64,000 nucleotides of DNA from positions 349,501-413,500 of the forward strand of contig JACVVK020000347.1 of the NCBI GenBank assembly GCA_018292915.2, read 5' to 3'. This document shows positions 22,084 through 33,446 of this stretch, piece by piece. How positions within the stretch are numbered: the first letter of the stretch is position 1; every line of letters starts with the position of its first letter. Origin of the DNA: Batillaria attramentaria. Lineage: Eukaryota > Mollusca > Gastropoda > Batillariidae. A program made the position numbers and the translations under genes. The notes under the pieces were generated by a model. It had not been told where the DNA came from. It was given only the letters and a program-made list of their open reading frames with translations, and made no database searches.

Positions 22084-22100
22084 AATGACGTGTCAAGTGA
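22084..22100 (+). promoter_or_regulatory. Conserved upstream element of gene 3
   Basis: AATGACGTGTCAAGTGA, 163 bp before the ATG, followed by ACCGCCACGAGACT, which resembles ACGCCGCGAGACT of gene 1. This is the clearest promoter match left between gene 3 and genes 1 and 2. Confidence 0.5.
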
Positions 22101-22246
22101 CGAGTTATACCGCCACGAGACTACGACAACAAACATCTGAAATCTGCCTGTGTATTTGTAGTGAAATATGTCGTGAACACGGCTAATGAATGTCTGATCG
22201 TTCTCTTGGCAAGCCTACCCATGGTTGCAGGAGGCAAGAGAGAACA

Positions 22247-22301
22247 ATGCTGCGTGCATTACTTGTGCCCAGTGTTGTGTTTCTTCTGGCTCAATGCTCA
22301 G
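22247..22301 (+). CDS. Gene 3 exon 1: signal peptide
   Basis: MLRALLVPSVVFLLAQCS plus one base, donor GTACGT. It has the same length and phase as in genes 1 and 2 but is clearly diverged. Confidence 0.8.
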
Positions 22302-25300
22302 GTACGTATACGTAGAGAAAAGTATAATCGTGATAATTGTTGTATTTTTCTCCTGCTATGTCGCTCTCTCGGTGCACTCGCAGAGAAGACACGGGATACA
22401 ACAGGATAGAACTCCAATACTTTATTAACAGAAGATGCGCGGAGAACAAACTCATGAAAGAGGAAGAACCCAGAACGCTGTGTAGTGCTGCTTATATACT
22501 AACAGGTCAGATCTAGAAAATTCTGCAACATACTGGCAAGTACGGAATCTTTCCAAGGTTACGTAATCTACTGACGTTATGCTCGCATGTTCTGGGATGG
22601 TCTAGAAATTTCCATCGAAATGCAGTGACTTTTCGCGATCTCTACAACAATAATTATGTCTCGCCAAAGGATCCATTATCGTTAAGATTCTGTTTCCAGA
22701 TCTCTTGAAAATTTGGCGTGTTATTTATTGCCCAAGCCATTCCAGTACGTTTTTTCGCACAAGATAAAAGAATGCATTTAGTTTATTATGGTACTCTGGG
22801 TGTGTGCCGGATGGATATATGGTTATACGCCGCAAACCAGGGTGTGTGCAGGATGGCTGATATGGTTATACGCCGCAAACCAGGGTGTGTGCCGGATGGC
22901 TGATATGGTTATACGACGCAAACCAGGGTGTGTGCCGGATGGCTCATATGGTTATACGCCGCTAACCAGGGTGTGTGCCGGATGGCTCATATGGTTATAC
23001 GCCGCTAACCAGGGTGTGTGCCGGATGGCTCATATGGTTATACGCCGCTAACCATGGTGTGTGCCGGGTGGCTCATATGGTTATACGCCGCAAACCATGG
23101 TGTGTGCCGGATGGCTCATATGGTTATACGCCGCTAACCATGGTGTGTGCCGGGTGGCTCATATGGTTATACGCCGCAAACCATGGTGTGTGCCGGATGG
23201 CTCATATGGTTATACGCCGCTAACCAGGGTGTGCCGGATGGCTCATATGGTTATACGCCGCAAACCATGGTGTGTGCCGGATGGCTCATATGGTTGTACG
23301 CCGCAAACCATGGAGTGTGGCGCATGGTTCATGTTATTGTAGTCCTCAAATAAAGGTTGTTGATTTTTGTAGTTATCACGCCTGGCACTGATGTGACGTT
23401 GACGTGTGGAGACAAATGGTACAGTGGCAGACAGGTGACCTTGACCTGCACCGTGGCAAAGAAGAGCTACATTACAAACAACTGTAAAGACGGATCCCGT
23501 GTTTCCAGTGCGGAGTTTCGTATATACAAAGAGACATGGAGTCCACCATCCACACAGTGCCGTGTCTCTGACCCGACCGACTGTTCGTCCCGCCAGGGGT
23601 CGTGTTGGTGTGCAAAAGAGGACGACGAATTTTACACGCTTGAGTACACATTCACTGTGGAGCGCAGCCACAACGGATCATCATGGGACTGTAATGTTCT
23701 TTGTTTTAAAGGCATTGACACAGCTCTCAAGTACAGCGGTATCAATTGCGACCAGAAATTCGTTGAAGGTCTCTCTCTCTCTCTCTCTCATAACATAGCA
23801 ACCGTATGATCTCCTTAATTTTTTCTTGCTTTTTTCATCTTATTTGCGAGCAATCGTCGTCAGAACTGTTCAGTGCAAGTAGTCGCACGGAAAACTGCGC
23901 CATCTTTACCGTCTGAGACCCTCCCACACTACCCCCCCCCCCCCCCCCCCGTGGTTATTCTCTGACTGAATGTTCATCTCTGCTATCACAGTACGGTTTT
24001 CTGCACAAGATACACAGATGCACGATGCATTAAGTCTATTATGGTGTGCCACATGGCTCATATGGATGTACGCCGCAACCATGGTGTGTGCCGCATGGCT
24101 CATAATTATGGTTGTACGCCGCAAACCATGGTGTGTGCCGCACGGCTCATATGGTTGTACGCCGCAAACCATGGTGTGTGCCGCATGGCTCATAATATTA
24201 TGGTTGTACTTGTAGTCCTCAAATAATGGTTGTTGATTTTTGTAGTTATCACTTCTGGGACTGATGTGACGTTGACGTGTGGAGACAAATGGTACAGTGG
24301 CAGACAGGTGACCTTGACCTGTACCGTGGCAAAGAAGAGCTACATTACAAACAACTGTAAAGACGGATCCCGTGTTTCCGGTGCGGAGTTTCGTATGTAC
24401 AAAGAGACATGGAGCCCACCAATCACACAGTGCAGTGTCTCTGACCCGACCAACTGTTCGTCCCGCCAGGGGTCGTGTTGGTGTGCAAAAGAGGACGACG
24501 AATTTTACACGCTTGAGTACACATTCACTGTGGAGCGCAGCCACAACGGATCATCATGGGACTGTAATGTTCTTTGTTTTTACCCAGTTCTAACGGCCAG
24601 CGCTATGGGTTGCGACCAGAAAGTGGTTGAAGGTCTCTCCCTCTCTCTCTCTCTCTCTTGCTAGCAATGGTCGCCCAGTACTTTTCAGTTCAAGTAGTCT
24701 CACGGAAAATGCACCCCCCCCTTCCCCCCTACACGCACACACACCTTCCGTGGTGAATTATCTGGCTGTAGTTTGACCACTGACTGTTTCCTGTTGGTGC
24801 TGTTACAGATGACCCGTGTGGGATATTCACATGGCTGTAGTTTGACCACTGACTGTTTCCTGTTGGTGCTGTTACAGATGACCCGTGTGGGATATTCACA
24901 TGGCTGTAGTTTGACCACTGACTGTTTCCTGTTGGTACTGTTACAGATGACCCGTGTGGGATATTCACATGGCTGTAGTTTGACCACTGACTGTTTCCTG
25001 TTGGTACTGTTACAGATGACCCGTGTGGGATATTCACATGGCTGTAGTTTGACTACTGACTGTTTCCTGTTGGTACTGTTACAGATGACCCGTGTGGGAT
25101 ATTCACATGGCTGTAGTTTGACCACTGACTGTTTCCTGTTGGTACTGTTACAGATGACCCGTGTGGGATATTCACATGGCTGTAGTTTGACTACTGACTG
25201 TTTCCTGTTGGTGCTGTTACAGATGACCCGTGTGGGATATTCACATGGCTGTAGTTTGACCACTGACTGTTTCCTGTTGGTGCTGTTACAGATGACCCGT

Positions 25301-27716
25301 GTGGGATATTCACATGGCTGTAGTTTGACCACTGACTGTTTCCTGTTGGTACTGTTACAGATGACCCGTGTGGGATATTCACATGGCTGTAGTTTGACCA
25401 CTGACTGTTTCCTGTTGGTGCTGTTACAGATGACCCGTGTGGGATATTCACATGGCTGTAGTTTGACCACTGACTGTTTCCTGTTGGTACTGTTACAGAT
25501 GACCCGTGTGGGATATTCACATGGCTGTAGTTTGACCACTGACTGTTTCCTGTTGGTACTGTTACAGATGACCCGTGTGGGATATTCACATGGCTGTAGT
25601 TTGACCACTGACTGTTTCCTGTTGGTGCTGTTACAGATGACCCGTGCGGGATATTCACATGGCTGTAGTTTGACCACTGACTGTTTCCTGTTGGTACTGT
25701 TACAGATGACCCGTGCGGGATATTCACATGGCTGTAGTTTGACCACTGACTGTTTCCTGTTGGTACTGTTACAGATGACCCGTGCGGGATATTCACATGG
25801 CTGTAGTTTGACTACTGACTGTTTCCTGTTGGTGCTGTTACAGATGACCCGTGTGGGATATTCACATGGCTGTAGTTTGACTACTGACTGTTTCCTGTTG
25901 GTACTGTTACAGATGACCCGTGTGGGATATTCACATGGCTGTAGTTTGACTACTGACTGTTTCCTGTTGGTGCTGTTACAGATGACCCGTGTGGGATATT
26001 CACATGGCTGTAGTTTGACTACTGACTGTTTCCTGTTGGTACTGTTACAGATGACCCGTGCGGGATATTCACATGGCTGTAGTTTGACTACTGACTGTTT
26101 CCTGTTGGTGCTGTTACAGATGACCCGTGCGGGATATTCACATGGCTGTAGTTTGACTACTGACTGTTTCCTGTTGGTACTGTTACAGATGACCCGTGTG
26201 GGATATTCACATGGCTGTAGTTTGACTACTGACTGTTTCCTGTTGGTGCTGTTACAGATGACCCGTGTGGGATATTCACATGGCTGTAGTTTGACTACTG
26301 ACTGTTTCCTGTTGGTACTGTTACAGATGACCCGTGTGGGATATTCACATGGCTGTAGTTTGACCACTGACTGTTTCCTGTTGGTGCTGTTACAGATGAC
26401 CCGTGTGGGATATTCACATGGCTGTAGTTTGACCACTGACTGTTTCCTGTTGGTGCTGTTACAGATGACCCGTGCGGGATATTCACATGCAGGCCGGATG
26501 CGACCCACACTCTTGGCTACACCTGTTCCCGACCAGGTGTTGATACTGCTCGACAAGGTAGGACGGTAGTGTATGGTGTCCTAGACTCAAGTGTATGGTG
26601 TCCTAGACTCAAGTGTATGGTGTCCTAGACTCTAGTGTATGGTGTCCTAGACTGTAAGTAAGACGGTAGTGTATGGTGTCCTAGACTGTAAGTACGACGG
26701 CAGTGTATGGTGTCCTAGACTGTAAGTAAGACGGTAGTGTACAGTGTCCTAGACTGTAAGTAAGACGGTTGTGTATGGTGTCCTAGACTGTAAGTAAGAC
26801 GATAGTGTACGGTGTCCTAGACTGTAAGTAAGACGGTAGTGTATGGTGTCCTAGACTGTAGGTAAGACGGTAGTGTATGGTGTCCTAGACTGAAGTAAAA
26901 CGGTAGTGTATGGTGTCCTACACTGTAAGTAAGACGGCAGTGTACGGTGTCCTCGACTGTAAGACGGTAGTGTACGGTGTCCTAGACTGTAAGTGAGAAT
27001 CATGTAAAAGGGAGGTAAACTGTTATCTGAGCTGTGCTATATGCCCCATTACTGTCATTTACTTTCTGCACAGTGATACCCAGAATGCCTTTTCTCTGTA
27101 AGGTCAGGGTCACACATTGCCGTTTGATTTATATATTTATGAATACTTTTTCCCATTGAACTCCAACCATCAATACGAGTTTTATGACACGAGTGCCACG
27201 TGGCTCATATGGTAGAATGCCGCAAACCATTATGTGTGCCGCATGGTTCATATAGTTGTATGCCTACAATAAGGGTTATTGATTTTTGTAGTGATCACCT
27301 CCGGGACTGATGTGACGTTGACGTGTGGAGACAAATGGTACAGTGGCAGACAGGTGACCTTGACCTGTACCGTGGCAAAGAAGAGCTACATGACAAACAA
27401 CTGTACAAACGGATCCCGTGTTTCCAGTGCGCAGTTTCGTGTATACAAAGGGACAGGGCGCCAACTATCCACACAGTGCCGTGTCTCCGACCCGACCGAC
27501 TGTTCGTCCCGCCAGGGGTCGTGTTGGTGTGCAAAAGAGGACGACGAATTTTACACGCTTGAGTACACATTCACTGTGGAGCGCAGCTACAACGGATCAT
27601 CATGGGACTGTAATGTTCTTTGTTTCGACGGCCCTGACTCCCTTCTTACGGCCAGCACTATGGGTTGCGACCAGAAAATTGTTGAAGGTCTGTCTCTGTC
27701 TCTGTCTTTGTCTCTG

Positions 27717-27772
<56 letters not shown>

Positions 27773-30700
27773 CATAGGAATCGTATCTCCCCCCCCCCCC
27801 CCTTATTATTTTTTTTTTTTAACTTACGTGGGAGCAATTGTCGTCAAAACCGTTCAGTAACCGCACGAGAAAAATAATGATCTGTCGTCTCCGTTTTCCA
27901 GCCTCCACCCCCCCTCCCCCCCCCCCCCCCCCGCCACCCCCTCCCAGCTCCCCCGACCCAAGTGCTCATTGGTTGGTTGTAGTTTAAGTGCTGACTGTTT
28001 CCTGTTGGTGCTGTCACAGATGACCCGTGTGGGAAATTGACGTGCACGTCGGATGGTAACCAGACTGTTGGCTACACCTGTTCCCGGCCAGGTGAGACGG
28101 CAGCATAGTGTCCTAGACACTAGATCAAACGGCAGTGTATGGTGTCCGCGTTTCAGGTAAAACGGTGATATGGTGTCCTAGATTGTAGGTAAGACGGTAG
28201 TGTATGGTGTCCTATACTTCAGGTAAGACGGTCATATAGTGTAGGGGAGACGGTAGTGTATGGTGTCCTAGACTGTAGGGAAGACGGTAGTGTATGGTGT
28301 CCTATACTTCAGTAAGACGGTCATATAGTGTAGGGGAGACGGCAGTGTATGGTGTCCTATACTTCAGGTAAGACGGTCATATAGTGTAGGGGAGACGGTA
28401 GTGTATGGTGTCCTAGACTGTAGGGGAGACGGTAGTGTATGGTGTCCTATACTTCAGGTAAGACGGTCATATAGTGTAGGGGAGACGGTAGTGTATGGTG
28501 TCCTAGACTGTAGGGGAGACGGTAGTGTATGGTGTCCTATACTTCAGGTAAGACGGTCATATAGTGTAGGGGAGACGGTAGTGTATGGTGTCCTATACTT
28601 CAGGTAAGACGGTCATATAGTGTAGGGGAGACGGTAGTGTATGGTGTCCTAGACTGCAGGGAGACGGTAGTGTATGGTGTCCTATACTTCAGGTAAGACG
28701 GTCATATAGTGTAGGGGAGACGGTAGTGTATGGTGTCCTATACTTCAGGTAAGACGGTCATATAGTGTATGGGAGACGGTAGTGTATGGTGTTCTAGACT
28801 GTAGATCACACGGCAGTATATGATGTCCTACACTTCAGGTAAAACGGTAATATGACGTCCTAGACTGTAGATCACACGGCAGTATATGATGTCCTACACT
28901 TCAGGTAAAACGGTAATATGACGTCCTAGACTGTAGATCACACGGCAGTATATGATGTCCTACACTTCAGGTAAAACGGTAATATGGTGTCCTACAGTGT
29001 AGACAGGACGGCTGTGTATGATGTCCTGGGCTGTAGGTAAGAATCATGTTAAAGGGAAGTTAACTGTTATCTGAGCTGTGCTATATGCCCCATTACTGTC
29101 ATTTAATTTCTGCACAGTGATACCAAATAATCCTTTTCTCCGAAAGGTCAAGGTCACACGTTGCCGTTATAATTTGTTGTTGTTGTTTATTTATGTATTC
29201 TACGTTCCGTTGAGCGCCCCAAATCAGTACGGTTTGTATTGTACTGTAGTGGGTGCTCCATGGCTCGTATGCTTGTACACCGCTAACCACGGTGAGTGCC
29301 GTATGGCTCATATGGTTCTATGCCTCATATAATAGGGTTTTTTGTTTTTTTGTTTTTAGTTATCACGCCCGGGACTGATGTGACGTTGACGTGTGGAGAC
29401 AAATGGTACAGTGGCAGACAGGTGACCTTGACCTGTACCGTGGCAAAGAAGAGCTACATGACAAACAACTGTACAAACGGATCCCGTGTTTCCAGTGCGG
29501 AGTTTCGTGTATACAAAGGGACAGGGCGCCAACTATCCACACAGTGCAGTGTCTCCGACCCGACCGACTGTTCGTCCCGCCAGGGGTCGTGCTGGTGTGC
29601 AAAAGAGGACGACGAATTTTACACGCTTGAGTACACATTCACTGTGGAGCGCAGCTACAACGGATCATCATGGGACTGTAATGTTCTTTGTTTCGACGGC
29701 CCTGACTCCCTTCTTACGGCCAGCGCTATGGGTTGCGACCAGAAAGTTGTTGAAGGTCTCTCTCTCTCTCTCTCTCTCTCTCACAGAACATAGGAATCAT
29801 AAAATCATTTTCCCATTTACTTCTAATGTCAAACGGTAGTGTATGGTGTCCTAGACTGTAAGTAAGACGGTAGTGTATGGTGTCCTAGACTGTAAGTAAG
29901 ACGGTAGTGTACGGTGTCCTAGACTGTAAGTAAGACGGTAGTGTATGGTGTCCTAGACTGTAAGTAAGACGGTAGTGTATGGTGTCCTAGACTGTAAGTA
30001 AGACGGTAGTGTACGGTGTCCTAGACTGTAAGTAAGACGGTAGTGAATGGTGTCCTAGACTGTAAGTAAGACGGTAGTGAATGGTGTCCTAGACTGTAAG
30101 TAAGACGGTAGTGAATGGTGTCCTAGACTGTAAGACGGCAGTGTATGATGTCCTACACTTCAGGTAAAACGGTAATATGGTGTCCTACAGTGTAGACAGG
30201 ACGGCTGTGTATGATGTCCTGGGCTGTAGGTAAGAATCATGTTAAAGGGAAGTTAACTGTTATCTGAGCTGTGCTATATGCCCCATTACTGTCATTTAAT
30301 TTCTGCACAGTGTTACCAAAATTAATAATCCTTTTCTCCGAAAGGTCAAGGTCACACGTTGCCGTTATAATTTGTTGTTGTTGTTGTTTATTTATTTATT
30401 CTACGTTCCGTTGAGCGCCCCAAATCAGTACGGTTTGTATGGTACTGTAGTGGGTGCTCCATGGCTCGTATGCTTGTACACCGCTAACCACGGTGAGTGC
30501 CGTATGGCTCATATGGTTCTATGCCTCATATAATAGGGTTTTTTTGTTTTTTTGTTTTTAGTTATCACGCCCGGGACTGATGTGACGTTGACGTGTGGAG
30601 ACAAATGGTACAGTGGCAGACAGGTGACCTTGACCTGTACCGTGGCAAAGAAGAGCTACATTGCAAACAGCTGTACAAACGGATCCCGTGTTTCCAGTGC

Positions 30701-30955
30701 GGAGTTTCGTGTATACAAAGGGACAGGGCGCCAACTATCCACACAGTGCAGTGTCTCCGACCCGACCAACTGTTCATCCCGCCAGGGGTCGTGTTGGTGT
30801 GCAAAAGAGGACGACCAATTTTACACGCTTGAGTACACATTCACTGTGGAGCGCAGCTACAACGGATCATCATGGGACTGTAATGTTCTTTGTTTCGACG
30901 GCCCTGACTCCCTTCTTACGGCCAGCGCTATGGGTTGCGACCAGAAAATTGTTGA

Positions 30956-30993
<38 letters not shown>

Positions 30994-32276
30994 GAACATA
31001 GGAATCATAAAATCATTTTCCCATTTACTTCTAGTGTCAAACGGTAGTGTATGGTGTCCTAGACTGTAGGTGAGACATTAGTGTATGGTGTCCTAGACTG
31101 TAGGTGAGACATTAGTGTATGGTGTCCTAGACTTGTGTCCTGGTGTTATTATTATGTGTCGTTTGTCGTGTTGTGACTTCATGGTTCGTGTCGTTTGCCG
31201 TGTCGTGATGTCATGTGTCGTATGATGTGTCGTAGTCATGATGTCAGGTGTCGTGTCATGATGTCAGGTGTCGTGTCATGATGTCATGTGCCGTGTCATG
31301 ATGTAATGTTTCATGTCATGATGTCAGGTGTTGTGTCATGTCATGTGTCGAGTCGTGTGTCATGTCATGATGTCATGTGCCGTGTCATGATGTCATGTGC
31401 CGTGTCATGATGTCAGGTGCCGTGTCATGATGTCAGGTGTCGTGTCATGATGTCGTGTCATGATGTCATGTGCCGTGTCATGATGTCAGGTGTTGTGTCA
31501 TGATGTCGTGTGCCGTGTCATGATGTCATGTCATGATGTCAGGTGTCGTGTCATGATGTCAGGTGTCGTGTCATGATGTCGTGTCATGATGTCGTGTGCC
31601 GTGTCATGATGTCAGGTGTTGTGTCATGATGTCGTGTGCCGTGTCATGATGTCATGTCATGATGTCAGGTGCCGTGTCATGATGTCAGGTGTCGTGTCAT
31701 GATGTCAGGTGTCGTGGCATGATGTCAGGTGTCGTGGCATGATGTCAGGTGTTGTGTCATGATGTCAGGTGTCGTGTTATGATGTCGTGTCATGATGTCA
31801 TGTGTCGTGTCATGATGTCAGGTGTCATGTCATGTGTCATGTCATGATGTCAGTTGTCGTGTCATGATGTCATGTGTCGAGTCGGGGAGCCGGGGTGGCC
31901 GAATTGTAGAGCATTGGACTTTCAATGCTCGGGTCGTGAGTTCGAATCCCGGCTGGGGCCAGATATTTGTGCTGGCCCTTTTCTCGTTGCCCCGTCTTTG
32001 GTATCACTCTTATGTGGTGGAAAAGGACGTTAAATTCCCAAACACCCACCCACCCATGTGTCGTGTCATGTTGTGTCAGTGTGATGCTGTCTCGTGGTAT
32101 GGAGGGAGGGACAGGTAAGACGACTGAGGAAGAAGGGAGGTGTATAAACAAGACCAAAGTGACTGAATGATCATTCTTTTGTTTTGTCGTTTCCTTCAGG
32201 CTCATCCCTACCACGGCTTCTCCCTTGTCTTGGTGGTCACCATGGCTGCCTTTTGGAGTCACGTGGTATGCCGTAG
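22247..32276 (+). CDS. Ig-cassette gene 3: five Ig-like domains, two four-Cys modules
   Basis: Nine exons (22247-22301, 23373-23768, 24246-24632, 26465-26536, 27292-27687, 28020-28091, 29360-29755, 30562-30957, 32200-32276), all joined in phase 1, give about 748 residues: SP, Ig, Ig, C4, Ig, C4, Ig, Ig, tail. No second signal-peptide exon is seen inside, so one gene is the simplest reading; alternative splicing of the symmetric cassettes is possible. The last exon is homologous to the membrane tail of genes 1 and 2, but the hydrophobic frame is shifted, so the phase-1 reading ends GSSLPRLLPCLGG.. without a membrane segment. The protein may be secreted, or the 3' end may be decaying. Confidence 0.6.
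22793..23337 (+). repeat. 43-bp minisatellite upstream of gene 3 Ig-a, about 13 copies
   Basis: Units contain GGCTCATATGGTTATACGCC and CAAACCATGGTGTGTGCC or AACCAGGGTGTGTGCC. Homologous to the array at 2396 but expanded from a different variant (TTATACG rather than TTGTACG), so the expansion was independent. Confidence 0.9.
23373..23768 (+). CDS. Gene 3 exon 2: Ig-like domain a
   Basis: 396 nt. Variable stretches RIYKETWSPPSTQCRV and KGIDTALKYSGIN. Framework cysteines and sequons as in gene 1. Donor GAAG|GTCTCTCT. Confidence 0.8.
24043..24212 (+). repeat. 43-bp minisatellite upstream of gene 3 Ig-b, about 4 copies
   Basis: Short array of the same family, with GCCGCATGGCTCATA units and small insertions (ATAATTATGG). 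Confidence 0.8.
24246..24632 (+). CDS. Gene 3 exon 3: Ig-like domain b
   Basis: 387 nt, three codons shorter than a in the post-F-strand loop (CFYPVLTASAMGC). Its first variable stretch (MYKETWSPPITQCSV) is like domain a while its second is like domains c-e: a mosaic. Confidence 0.8.
24766..26490 (+). repeat. 69-bp array of 25 complete 3' splice sites
   Basis: Each unit holds GGCTGTAGTTTGAC, CACTGACTGTTTCCTGTTGG, CTGTTACAG and the first 25 bases of the four-Cys exon (ATGACCCG...TTCACATG). The acceptor AG recurs from 24808 to 26464, 24 intervals of 69 bp. Only the last unit continues into the true exon. From any earlier acceptor the phase-1 reading meets TGG CTG TAG, a stop. Sites vary at few positions (GTGCTG/GTACTG, CGTGTG/CGTGCG, ACCACT/ACTACT), showing recent expansion. 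Confidence 0.95.
26465..26536 (+). CDS. Gene 3 exon 4: shortened four-Cys module
   Basis: 72 nt to the donor CCAG|GTGTTG. An alternative donor AAG|GTAGGA at 26557 adds 21 nt in frame (VDTARQG) and is the one that aligns with the minisatellite border of paralogues. The product DDPCGIFTCRPD.. to ..LGYTCSRPG lacks the five residues between Cys1 and Cys2 of gene 1, leaving three cysteines. Confidence 0.6.
26558..26995 (+). repeat. About 35-bp minisatellite at the donor of gene 3 exon 4
   Basis: Units ACGGTAGTGTATGGTGTCCT + AGACTGTAAGTAAG. The unit border contains GTAAGTAAG, a near-ideal U1 match. Confidence 0.9.
27292..27687 (+). CDS. Gene 3 exon 5: Ig-like domain c
   Basis: 396 nt. The acceptor is TTTTTGTAG. 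Variable stretches VYKGTGRQLSTQCRV and DGPDSLLTASTMG. The donor CT run includes TGTCTC interruptions. Confidence 0.8.
28020..28091 (+). CDS. Gene 3 exon 6: shortened four-Cys module
   Basis: 72 nt between CTGTCACAG and GTGAGACG. The product DDPCGKLTCTSDG.. to ..VGYTCSRPG carries the same five-residue deletion as exon 4. Confidence 0.65.
28092..29035 (+). repeat. Compound minisatellite after gene 3 exon 6
   Basis: Units of about 56 bp combine GTAAGACGGTCATATAGTGT, AGGGGAGACGG and TAGTGTATGGTGTCCTATAC. It begins at the splice donor, as in the other introns after four-Cys exons. Confidence 0.9.
29360..29755 (+). CDS. Gene 3 exon 7: Ig-like domain d
   Basis: 396 nt. Variable stretches VYKGTGRQLSTQCSV and DGPDSLLTASAMG. 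Donor GAAG|GTCTCTCT. Confidence 0.8.
29832..30235 (+). repeat. About 35-bp minisatellite between Ig d and Ig e
   Basis: Very regular units ending CTGTAAGTAAGACGG. No four-Cys exon precedes it, so it is an orphan of a lost exon. Confidence 0.9.
30562..30957 (+). CDS. Gene 3 exon 8: Ig-like domain e
   Basis: 396 nt, almost identical to d. Differences include SYIANSC for SYMTNNC, PTN for PTD and DDQF for DDEF. The first change moves a residue next to a cysteine. Confidence 0.8.
31130..31870 (+). repeat. About 18-20-bp TGTCATGATGTCAGGTG minisatellite
   Basis: Irregular array of CATGATGTCAGGTGTCGTGT-like units in the last intron of gene 3, interrupted at its right end by a SINE. Confidence 0.9.
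31880..32054 (+). mobile_element. tRNA-derived SINE, plus strand
   Basis: Flanked by CATGTGTCG (31871-31879, 32055-32063), so it inserted into the minisatellite. A and B boxes and the GTGGTGGAAAAGGACGTTAAA body end are intact. Confidence 0.9.
32200..32276 (+). CDS. Gene 3 exon 9: last exon, frame-shifted tail
   Basis: After TTTCCTTCAG the phase-1 frame reads GSSLPRLLPCLGGHH.. and stops at TAG 32274. In another phase the DNA still encodes a hydrophobic run (FSLVLVVTMAAFW) matching VISRVLMVIMAAF of genes 1 and 2. A small indel near the exon start explains this. Because all upstream cassettes are symmetric, exon skipping cannot restore the frame. Confidence 0.55.
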
Positions 32277-32339
32277 TCACGTGGTATGGCGTGGCATTAC
32301 TGACAAGTCCACCACCTGCCCCCCCCCCCCCCCCCCGCA

Positions 32340-33089
32340 ATGACATCCATAATTACTTGGAACTCCATCTCCCCCACTTTTTGTTTGGTCTCCGAAGCGC
32401 TGAAAACTCTGCAACTGTTACAGAATCATTGTCTGCATTTTGCACAGTCGCAGGAGCCGCAGTTCTTTAAAAAAAAAAAGAAGTCTGTTTTCGGCTTTTT
32501 GTTGAAAGTGCAGACCCATAACCCGAAAAACTCACGAGCTTTTGTTGTCGAGTACAAGTTAGGGCCAGCGCGGTGAAGGCAAACCTCACAGTTGAGGATG
32601 ACCTTTTTGTTGCTTAGTTTCTCTACTGGACACACGCACGTCATGTTGTTGGCGTGTTGTGTTGTTTGGTGATGTTTCCCAACTTGTGCACAGTTATAAC
32701 CTCAGCCTTACAATGACGCTGAAGGAAATTGTTGAACAAACTATCACTACTGATGACGTGTTTCGCGGGCGGCAAATGCTGTCGGTAGAGAGGAGTCAAG
32801 TCTTCACTGTTCGCCCTCTTGTTAGCGGTGTAGTCGGTGTAGTGACGTGTTCAGTGGTCTACAAGATCACTCGTGGAGCCATAAACACGTTCTCTAGCTT
32901 GGCGTGGGGGTCCTGTACAGGTCACGTGACGGGCACACGGCGACGCTTCCACACCCGCCATCACATCACTATCAATAACAACTAGGATAGTGATGCCGAC
33001 TATTGATTTTGTATGTAGATATTTTCTGATTTTTTTTTTTTTTTTAATAACAAGGTGGGACACTGTCTCATATAGTCCTCCAAATAGCA

Positions 33090-33151
<62 letters not shown>

Positions 33152-33357
33152 TAAATTAGTGGTATATTGATCAGTTGAGCATTCGACTAACTGATTAAAT
33201 TTTTAAAAAGTCACTGAGTGGAGCGATTGGGAGTACGGAAATAATAGTTTACTTTGACTTTCAAGTGTCAGTTGTCGTTATGAAATAAAACAAAAATGGC
33301 AGCGCAAAGTCTGTTTCAAGTATACGGTGAGGTTCACGTTGTTACTGTTGCTGAACC

Positions 33358-33446
<89 letters not shown>

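Larger units (their letters stand above)
28980..31045 (+). repeat. Tandem duplication of an Ig cassette (about 870 bp)
   Basis: 28980-29845 and 30175-31045 are nearly identical, from GACAGGACGGCTGTGTATGA through the Ig exon to the minisatellite after it. This produced Ig domains d and e. The four-Cys exon that should follow is missing although its donor-derived minisatellite remains. Confidence 0.85.

Noticed and set aside
24700..26569. Open frames of about 600 codons on both strands with 23-residue repeats
   Set aside because: They translate the 69-bp splice-site array. The unit is a multiple of three and lacks stops in several frames, so the frames stay open by arithmetic. Polypyrimidine tract and AG in each unit show intron origin.
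32659..32985. 108-codon frame
   Set aside because: No recognisable domain, signal peptide or splice context. Compatible with a chance frame in the 3' region of gene 3.
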